From Sesamum alatum (taxonomy: Eukaryota > Streptophyta > Magnoliopsida > Lamiales > Pedaliaceae): DNA of 64,000 bases. Under the pieces are notes generated by a model, which had not been told where the DNA came from, did not search any database, and saw only the letters and a program-made list of their open reading frames with translations. The position numbers were made by a program, and so were the translations under genes. The stretch covers positions 8,430,367 through 8,494,366 of the forward strand of contig JACGWO010000012.1 of NCBI GenBank assembly GCA_034509735.1. The letters run 5' to 3'. Positions 56,161 to 64,000 of the stretch are shown one piece after another; within the stretch, counting starts at the first letter, position 1; every line of letters starts with the position of its first letter.

Positions 56161-58163
56161 TATTTAAATCTATATTTAAAATAAAAGCAAGCAATCAGTA
56201 GAAATAAAGTGGTGCTAAATAATAAATTAAAGACTTGGACTTCAGTCATTTAATGCTCCCACTATTTCTACGAAAACACGTCACTCTCAAATGTTATTTT
56301 CGGGAAATCTTTTCCTAGTGGGCTTGGGATCCACAACGAAATTTTTCATACCCTGCTTTTACGATTCACATAGAAAATAACTTTGTGGGAGGTGTTCCAT
56401 ACCATTCTCGTCAGACAAGATTCCCAAGATGTTTTGTTTCACACCTTTAACGTGATTCGGAGGACTCCAAGCGAATCACGTTATTCAGGCGTTAGACCCG
56501 ACCCAATCAACCAAATCGTAGCACTCAATGCTACCCCCACGACTCGTGAGACGGGTAACAGGAGTGTATTCACTTCGTTCACAATAAACGTGCAGCTTAT
56601 TTCAGGACAAAAGACGTGCCACGACTCGTGAGACCACGCAATTGACTGAAACTAGTTTCCTCACTTTGTCATGGATGGAAGGCTTGAACGAACAGTTTAG
56701 GTTCTAGTCCATTTATTAAGGGTATAATATTTTAGCTTGGTCCAACCAAGTAAGAGTTTTAAAAGACCGAGACCTCATCATACAATATACATAAACATAT
56801 GCATATACAATTTTCATGCTTCAACAAAAACATGATAAATAAACCATTCATCCATCATACATTCCACATGCAAAAAGAAAAGCCTAGCATGCCCCTGTTG
56901 GATGATCACAAGCTTGAATCCTATGCAACCCACTGAGCCCGTAGTGGATCTATGGTCAATCTAGGGTTGGTCTTACACTATTACATTTAATAGTAGAAAC
57001 CCATCAACACATTGATGGGCCTTGCCTCTTCGTCCACCAGGCCTCCAAGGCTATGGATCTCCTTGGAATCTTCCTTCTGGACCATCCTTCATCTTTATCA
57101 TTTACAAGAATTAAAAGGAAAAACCTCACTATTACCTACTCTCATCATAATTGGAAAGAAACCCCGACGAACACCCGGGGGGAGTACATAAGGAGGGATA
57201 AAAAATGCCTTATTATTCCAAGGCAATCAGAAAGAGAAAGAGAATAATTAAAACGAGGCACAACGTAAAATAAATCATACATTCAGTCTAAGGGCTTTGT
57301 GATCATCCATTCTCAACAATGCAAATAGCATTTCACGTATTCAAGTAAACATGCCATTCACATAATCACATGATAACAATATCATTAATAGCATAAAATA
57401 AACGCAAAATTTCTACACGAGAAATTTGATCATCAGTGCAACTATTGTAATATTTCTTGCTAGGAAAACCTTTCCTCATTATTTAGACAATATTAAAGTT
57501 TAGGTGGTTCAAAACCAAACCCAAAATAAAATATTTCAAAATAATGTTCTTTATAAAAACATGCAGAAAATAATCCAAAAATAAATAATTCCAGGAAAGT
57601 AAAACCGAAGACGGAAAATGGCAACGGCCGCCGGCAGCACCTGTCTGGCCTGCGTGCGCTGGGGCGTGCTGGCTGGGCACGCGCACACAGGCTTCCCTTG
57701 CCTGCTCGCGCGGCCACGAACTGGCTTGATCTGTCATCCGCGCGCTGGCCAGGCGGCCGCGCACAGGCTCCCCCTTCTGTGCGCGCTGCCAGCCGTGTTC
57801 CCAGTACGCGTGGCTGGCAGCGCTCGTCTGCTGTCTGCACACGTTGGGCGCACCTGGCCAAGCGGCTGCGTAGGCTCCTCTGCTTGCGCGCGCGCCTGGC
57901 CGTGCGCACTGCATGCGCGGTCAGCCGACGGCTGCCGCTGTCGTCGTTTTCCATTCTCTTTGATACTTTCTGCCCCGTTTTCTCCAAGAAATCAAGAAAA
58001 TAATTCAAGAAGTATATGAATTCCATGGTCCAAATTTTAAGTGCAAAATTAACGCTAATAAACCATATAATTTACGACATGCTTTAAAACGGAAATTAAA
58101 GCCACGTAAAATATGCATATACACGTATAGCACATAAAACCCTAGGCCTATACACTGAACCGG
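56161..58163 (-). promoter_or_regulatory. copia-2 long leader
   Basis: About 2 kb without a conserved ORF, similar to the copia-1 leader. CTAGTGGGCTTGGGATCCAC is at 56313, GAGGACTCCAAGCGAA is at about 56459, and CACGACTCGTGAGAC occurs twice (about 56538 and 56620). Confidence 0.6.
57620..57935. repeat. GC island in copia-2 leader
   Basis: About 315 bp of GC-rich DNA with many GGCC, GCGC and TGCGCGC words between AT-rich flanks, about 240 bp from the primer site. Overlapping open frames of 100-177 aa on both strands are Arg/Ala-rich and explained by base composition. Confidence 0.75.
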
Positions 58164-58175
58164 GCTCTGATACCA
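58164..58175 (-). other. copia-2 primer binding site (initiator tRNA-Met)
   Basis: TGGTATCAGAGC on the minus strand, one base inside the 5' LTR. Confidence 0.9.
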
Positions 58176-58176
58176 C

Positions 58177-60211
58177 TATAACGTGAAGTGGATCGTCCCG
58201 GGAGGAAGCGCGATATGTAAAAGCAAGAAACGTAAATCATGCATAAACGAAGGAATTTAAATAAATGGTTCAAGCGGTGTTCCCTTGAACCTCCCGAGCG
58301 TTCAGTGTATCTCATGAATAAAAGGAAAAACGTACACGCTACATTCATGGAGCCTATAGGGTTGAAACGAAGAAAGCGTAGTAAACGCTACTTACCAGTT
58401 GCAGATTTCGTCGTACGGCTACACGCATTATTCCATGTTTTCCCATAGAGATCCCAATGTAGGAATCCTCTAAATCGTCCATGCAATTCACCGAATCTTG
58501 ATTCCCCCGTGCTAGCAAGAGATCAAGAAGAAAAATGCAGGATGAATCAACCTAGCATTATGAATTAACGTGATTGATTCGTCTAATGTTCCCTTGTATC
58601 AAAGACAATGAAACAAGGGGTTTTCTTGGAGTGAATAGAGGAGAGGGGACGAGAGATTGAGAGAGGGCGACTGTGTGGTGTGTGTGTGTGTGTGTGTGTG
58701 TGAGGTGAGAGTGTAGAGATTAGTGTGTGTGTGTGTGTGTGTGTGTAAGTATTTTTGAGTATTTGTAGGAAACATGTTTTCCTATTCCTACTCAAACTCT
58801 CTTTAAAGAGGCACACTTCACTAGGTCTTTGACCTAGTCAAATCCTAGTCAACCCAGGCTTTTGATTAAGTCAAACTTAATCATAGCCATTTATCTCATC
58901 AAGCTCCGAAGGTTCAATCTCATCCGTCCATCCTTTGATGGGCTTTTATGGAATATTTTAAATCCTATTAAAAATAGTCCATTGGGCTTCTAATAACTAT
59001 CAAATAAACATTTGAGTCCAATCATAATATTTTCATCTAGTTAAAGGCGGAAATAGCCCATTCCATAATTCCATAAATCCTATTTATGAGTCAAGTCTAA
59101 CTAATCTAATTAAAGACTTGACACTCTAAGAAGAGAACCAATTTCTAATTAAATTGTTCGATCTCTCGAAATTAATTCCTCAATTTCTGGTGAATTGTGT
59201 CTGACTCTTTAGGTTCACCCTCAGCTAGACTTGACCGAATTTCCAATCATCACATGACGGGAATTCGTCCGTCACCATGGGTGGTGGTCTAGCAACGGTC
59301 CATGGCACTAGAGACTAGGTGAATTTTATGGCGTGAACATTTAGGTTTTCGAGTACGTATGTCCTTCCATCTACTACCTCATAGCTATAGTCTAGGGTAT
59401 GGACCTTGGACATTGGTACCCATTCTTGACTTAAACCTAGGCTCATCCACACTATACGTCACTGGGATCCCATCCCACTGTTCAGTCACTTTGGCCACAA
59501 ATTTATAGAGGACGAGTCTCAGATATAAGTGAGACACTACTATTAATCGTTTGACAGGAGATGGATTGTATATTGGGACTTACTATCCACACTACACATC
59601 GTGACTGCACTAGATAGGCTTTATAGCAACCAAGTCTCTCGACTTGGTAGCCTCTTGCCAAACCTAAGATACAGGTATGGTGTGTATGTGACCACAATAG
59701 TCCCTCAAGTTCGAGGACCAATCTCGTACTGTCGGAACTGGGAATCCAAGTCATACTGACCAACCCACTCAAGGTTTCCCATATGATGATTCCCGCGAGT
59801 CACCTCAGTCAGCCGGCACCGAGCTGGCTAACCCACTAATATTGCATGGACGACTCTCGTCACTTTTCGATGAAACGCGACTGCAATTACGTAGTGCAAG
59901 TCTCAAATGGACCTTCGATACCTAATCTCGAGGTCCTTTGACTTGGAGTATTTCAGACCGATCCACAAAAACTGATTTCATGACTTGCCAACCTATGCGC
60001 AGTCCAGTTTCTTGGATTAACTTTTCGGTCTGTGGGCTTTGGTTGTTCATTGAACAGTTATAGATATCAAAGCAGTAAGTGAACGTAATCAAAGTACTAA
60101 TACCGTAACTGAACATCACTTTATTCAGAATGAACTTTATTTAAACACCTTATGTCAGAAATAGGTTACATAAGCCTAACAAGATTCGCTTCACGGTCAC
60201 CTATTCTAACA
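58177..60211 (-). repeat. copia-2 5' LTR
   Basis: Plus-strand start TATAACGTGAAGTGG (first G mutated) and end TATTCTAACA. It carries two expanded TG microsatellites (about 58676-58702 and 58722-58746) that are short in the other LTR. Confidence 0.88.
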
Positions 60212-60960
60212 GAAGCGAGATATGGGGTCAGCAATGGCCCCATGGTCTACCAGCTGCAATGAGAAATCGCGTCTGCGACGCAGGGAGATCTTTCAATGTC
60301 CTCCTATTTTGGGAAGCTAAAAACATTGTGGGATGACTTGAGTTGCCTAGTGGTGACTCCATCATGTAGTTGTGGGGCATCAAAGGAAATTGCAAATTTA
60401 TATCAACGAGATTGCCTCATGCAGTTCTTGATGGAGCTTGATGATTGTTTCGGTACTATCAGAAACTAGATACTGATAATGGAGCCTTCGTTGAATGTTG
60501 TCGAGTCTTATGCCATAGTGTTGAGAGTGGAAAGACAGAGGGAAGTGAGCTCCACATACGCTGCATCCCTTTAGAACATGGCTATGTAGGCTCGGGGATT
60601 TCAAAGAAATAACGCCAAAGACCAGTCGAAAAGGAAGACAATGTCGGATAAAAGGGCCCAATATTGCACCCACTGCAAAAAGAATGCCCATACCAAGGAG
60701 CAATGTTTTGAAATACTGGGATACCCTAATTAGTACAAAGGGTTGATTGAACAAAGAAAGAAAGGGTCATCCAGTGTGAGTAGGGCATTTAGCACCACAG
60801 GACGTCAAACTACAGACTCTAAATCTGTCTAGAACGCCATTGACAAAGTGGTGATCTCTGACTATATTAGAATAGAGTTGAGGAGGCTGCTGGAGAGGAG
60901 TGACGGTGAATCCTCAAATGATAGCTTTGAGGAATTTGACAGCTACGCAGGTAATTAGCT
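60212..60960 (+). pseudogene. copia-3 gag, C-terminal part
   Basis: Resumes the gag interrupted at 50616. It has FGKLKTLWDDLSCL, QFLMGLDDCFGTIR, NQILIMEPSLNVVESYA, and a C-x2-C-x4-H-x4-C zinc knuckle (CTHCKKNAHTKEQC, about 60665-60706) followed by FEILGYP. There are stops and a frameshift near 60300-60360 and at 60570. Confidence 0.75.
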
Positions 60961-62250
60961 TGTCAATTCTGTTTTTGAAGGCACTAAATCATGGATGATA
61001 GACAATAGGGCTACCTCGCATGTGTAACGATATTACATTGTTTAAACAAACTGCAAAAAGCAAGCCTAAGACTTATGTTCACCTTACTGATGGTTCAAAA
61101 CAGAAAGGAGACATAGTCGGGAAAGTTATACTACAAAATTACTTGAAAGTTGATGATGTGTTGCGTGTACCCTCGTTGAAATTTATCCTGTTATCGATCA
61201 ACAAGTTGTGTAATAATGCAGACATACAATTCAAATTCTTCACCTCTTATTGTCTATTGCAGGACCATAGGAATAGCAAGACCGGTAGTAGAAAGGGTAA
61301 TGGGAAAATTATACATTCTTGATGATGAGTCCTTCAAAGCACACACTATTAGCCACTATGAACAATCACTACGTGAGATATAACGTACTATTAGTTCCGA
61401 GAATGTAAATCTTTGGCATAAAAGGTTGGGACACACCTCTGCACTTGTATTGAACCATTTACAATTCTTGAAAGGCAATAAAACTGTTTTAGATTTGTGT
61501 GAAATATGCCCTTTAGCCAAACAACATCGATTAAGCTTTCTTGTCAGCCAAAGTAAAATTCCTGATATTTTCTAGATTGTGTATGTAGACGTATGGGGAC
61601 CTTATAACCAACATTCTTTGTCAAAATGCACAAACATGCTTACATTGGTTGATGACTACAATAGGAGAACATGGACATTTCTTATGAGAAATAAAGCACG
61701 GACTCTATCTATTTTAAACAGGTTCCACAAAATGGTGCTTACACAATTTGATAAAAGAATTAAAACCTTTAGAAGTGACAATGGTAAATAATTTGTTAAC
61801 CAAGATTGTCAAGATTTTATGCTAAAAGAAGGAATCATACATCCAAAGACGTGTATACCACCCTAAACAGAATGGCATAGTTGAAAGAAAACATAAACAG
61901 TTGCTACAAGAGGCTAGGGCCTTAATGTTTCAATCCAATGTCCCTAGCATGTTTTGGTCTGAAGTCTTGCTTACCGCCACCTATATTATCAATAGATTTC
62001 CTACACAAACCTTGAATTGGAAAACCCCCTTCGAAGTCCTATATAAAAAGAAAACCAAACTATGAGCATATGAGAGTGTTTGGAACCCTTCGCTTTGCCA
62101 CCAACACTAGGCCAGATAAACGAAAGTTTGATGCTAGGGTTGTTAAAGGCATCCTTGTAGGCTATGCAATAGGATAGAAGGGATACAAAATATTTTATGT
62201 CAGTTCACAAACCTTGTTAATCTCTAAGGATGTAGTATTTCATGAAACCG
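60961..62250 (+). pseudogene. copia-3 protease and integrase
   Basis: The protease site reads WMIDNRATSHVC (about 60990), where the family has D-S/T-G-A-T-S-H: G is replaced by R, so it is inactive. Pre-integrase: LWHKRLGHTS (about 61410) and CEICPLAKQ. Integrase core: VYVDVWGPYN (about 61578), VDDYNRRTWTFLM, FRSDNGK then a stop (about 61770-61790), a frame change, then the conserved E region and GLNVSIQCP-type text. Then RVFGTLRFATNT (about 62068) and the C-terminal GYAIG.KGYKIF...SKDVVFHE block (about 62160-62245). Confidence 0.75.
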
Positions 62251-64000
62251 TATTTACCTATGTTGGACGACAATAAGACCCTGTAACATGTCCAATTGTC
62301 ATTAATCTAGATGAAGAAGAGCCTGAATTGGCTAAGAAAGACACTACAGGATTGGGCCCTCCTATAGAATCACAGAATGACACCAACGCACATCCTGTGG
62401 AATAGCTTAGAAGATCCACTCGAATGACCACCAAACCCTCTTGGATGCAAGATTGTGATTGTAATTGTGTAGATACCGACAATAATATTTCACCAGTTAC
62501 AACCTATACACCCGCGGACTCTTGTTATGTGGCTTCCTTGTCCAGCTTGCATGAACTAAGGAGCTATACACAGGCTTGTGAAAATGTGGACTGGAGAAAG
62601 GCCATGTAATGTGAATTGGCTACCCTGGAGAATAACAATACCTGGGAAGTAACTCCCTTATCTCATAACAAATGAGCAATAGGGAGCAAATGGATTTACA
62701 AACTCAAGCTTAATGCTGATGGAACGATGAACAAACGCAAGGCTCGCTTAGTCGCCAAAGGCTACAACAAAGAGAAGGTGTGGACTATATTGACAGCTTC
62801 TCACCTGTTGCCAAAGTTGTAATAGTTAGAACACTTCTCGTTGTTGCAGCTTCCTTAAACTGGCACTTGCACCATGTGGATGTCAACAATGCCTTCTTAC
62901 ATGGACTACATAGATGAAGAACTATACATGACACTTCCAGAAGGCTATAAAGTACTGGACGGACATGTCTGTAAACTCAAGAAATCAATCTATGGGATGA
63001 AATAGGCGTCGCATTAGTGGAATGTGGAATTCACCACAAAGATTACAGCTTTCGGCTTCAAACAGTCTAGCCATGACGAGTGTCTGTTCACCAAGGTCAC
63101 ACCTGCAGGTTTGTTTGTCTTACTTGTATATGTAGATGACGTCTTAATTGTAGGGACTTCTCAAGACTCCATTGTAGAGGTTAAGTAATATTTGGACAGC
63201 CTGTTCTCTGTTAAAGATCTCGGAGTGGCAAAATATTTTCTTGGATTGGAAATAGCCAGGGGCCCAGCAAGGCGTGGCAGTCACGCAAACCAAATATATA
63301 AAGGATTTACTTACTGATGCAGGTGTGACATAGGCTAAGGAAACAACTACACCATTGCCAACTGGAATCAAGTTCTCAGCTGAGGCAGGCAATGCTCTTC
63401 CCCAACAAGATTTGTGTAGACATCTCATTGAAAAATTTTGTATCTAGCATTCCAACCAGACCAGATATCAGTCATGCTGCTCAACAATTAAGTAAATTCA
63501 TGCAAGCCCTTTTCAAGCAACACTAGGATGTTGCTCTCCACTTGCTCAGGTGCCTGAAAGGAACAACTAACAAGGGACTGTTCTTTTCGGCCAATGGGTC
63601 GAGAGAGCTGGTGGCGTATTGTGATGTCGACTGGGCATCATGTGTGCACACACATCGATCCTTGACTGGCTACTGCTTGTTCCTAAGACCAGGCCTAGTT
63701 TCTTGGAAAACCAAGAAATAAAATACGTCTCCAGATCTACGGCAGCGGCAGAGTACCGAAGCTTAGGTTCCAACGCGTGCGAGCTCGTTTGGGTGTAAAA
63801 TTTAGTTCAGGACTGGTAGGTCACTATTCCAACACCTATACCTTTGTTGTGGGGTAATTAAGCTGCGTTATACATTGTTGCTAACCCTATTTTCCACGAA
63901 AGGACAAATCACCTCGACATCGACTGCCATTTGGTGCGGGATCACTACAAGGCAGGATTTTTAGCACATCAACATGTGCCTTCCAAGGATCAACTCGCAA
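62251..64000 (+). pseudogene. copia-3 reverse transcriptase and RNase H (runs off window)
   Basis: A variable linker, then RT from about 62640: [31 protein letters not shown], a frame change, [23 protein letters not shown] (about 62840), ELYMTLPEGYKV, CKLKKSIYGMK, and the catalytic YVDD in LLVYVDDVLIVG (about 63127). Then FSVKDLGVAKYFLGLEIA. RNase H starts near 63590 with ELVAYCDVDWASC, SLTGYCLFL and a W-K/SW motif. Multiple TAG/TGA stops and frameshifts. The end of RNase H and the 3' LTR are outside the window. Confidence 0.75.

Larger units (their letters stand above)
50617..60211 (-). mobile_element. Ty1/copia element copia-2, nested in copia-3 gag
   Basis: A 9.6-kb minus-strand element with LTRs of 2033 and 2035 bp and a target duplication GAAGT/GAAGC (50612-50616 and 60212-60216, one mismatch by C-to-T). 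Sense order from the right: 5' LTR, initiator-Met site, 2-kb leader with GC island, gag, (protease deleted), integrase, RT, RNase H, polypurine tract, 3' LTR. It is related to copia-1 in protein, leader and LTR blocks, but older: the LTRs show many differences and different TG microsatellite lengths. Confidence 0.9.
49890..64000 (+). mobile_element. Ty1/copia element copia-3, partial, split by copia-2
   Basis: Plus-strand element running out of the window. Order: LTR, initiator-Met primer site, gag start (50265-50616), [copia-2 insertion], gag end, protease, integrase, RT, RNase H. Many stops and frameshifts make it the most decayed of the copia copies, consistent with being the host of copia-2. 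Without copia-2 the part seen is about 4.5 kb. Confidence 0.85.

Noticed and set aside
57483..58026. Long overlapping ORFs (133-177 aa)
   Set aside because: GC island of the copia-2 leader; stop-poor because of base composition, with Arg/Ala-rich products on both strands.

Overview
The window is nuclear DNA of a flowering plant, probably a eudicot. It contains spliceosomal introns with GT/AG borders, a plant-type mitochondrial Rieske gene, a plant Sec14-like gene, one tRNA-Lys gene, and dense plant transposable elements (Ty3/gypsy of the Tat type, Ty1/copia, Mutator-like, CACTA-like, LINE). The species cannot be named from the sequence. Only three ordinary host genes are supported: tRNA-Lys(UUU) at 32029-32101 (minus), the Rieske iron-sulfur subunit of complex III at 32319-35189 (plus, two exons), and a six-exon Sec14/CRAL-TRIO gene at 44507-47364 (minus).

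Layout. 1-7223: AT-rich DNA with several small inverted-repeat elements; one (3586-4815) has a perfect 9-bp target duplication and a GC-rich core. 7224-11394: an old non-autonomous Ty3/gypsy element (called E1 here; TSD ATATG) that keeps gag and an antisense ORF but has no pol. 11526-12596: a second GC-core inverted-repeat element. 12811-31887: a Tat-type Ty3/gypsy element (E2; TSD TTAAC) with gag, protease, RT, two RNase H domains, integrase and a spliced antisense ORF. It is split inside pol by a young Ty1/copia element on the minus strand (copia-1, 16295-26118, TSD GATTG). 31888-36933: tRNA-Lys, the Rieske gene and flank. 36934-43001: a 6-kb Mutator-like element (TSD TTTCCAATA) with transposase C-terminal exons, a GRF zinc-finger gene on the other strand, and a tandemly duplicated solo LTR inside. 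43002-48690: another Mutator-type MITE, the Sec14-like gene and its upstream region. 48690-49870: a deleted LINE. About 49890-64000: a degraded plus-strand copia (copia-3), itself split in gag by a minus-strand copia (copia-2, 50617-60211). The window ends inside the RNase H region of copia-3.

How the parts relate. Both gypsy elements use a tRNA-Lys primer site, and a matching tRNA-Lys gene lies 141 bp beyond the E2 3' LTR. E1 and E2 share a gag stop codon at the same site and the same antisense domain, so E1 looks like a pol-less relative that could have been mobilised in trans. Copia-1 and copia-2 belong to related families: the leader and LTR blocks are shared, each carries a GC island near the primer site, and their internal deletions are complementary. 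No element appears autonomous as read. The parts most worth follow-up are the antisense ORFs, the GRF-carrying Mutator element, the conserved copia leaders with GC islands, and the duplicated solo LTR that copied 21 bp of its host sequence.
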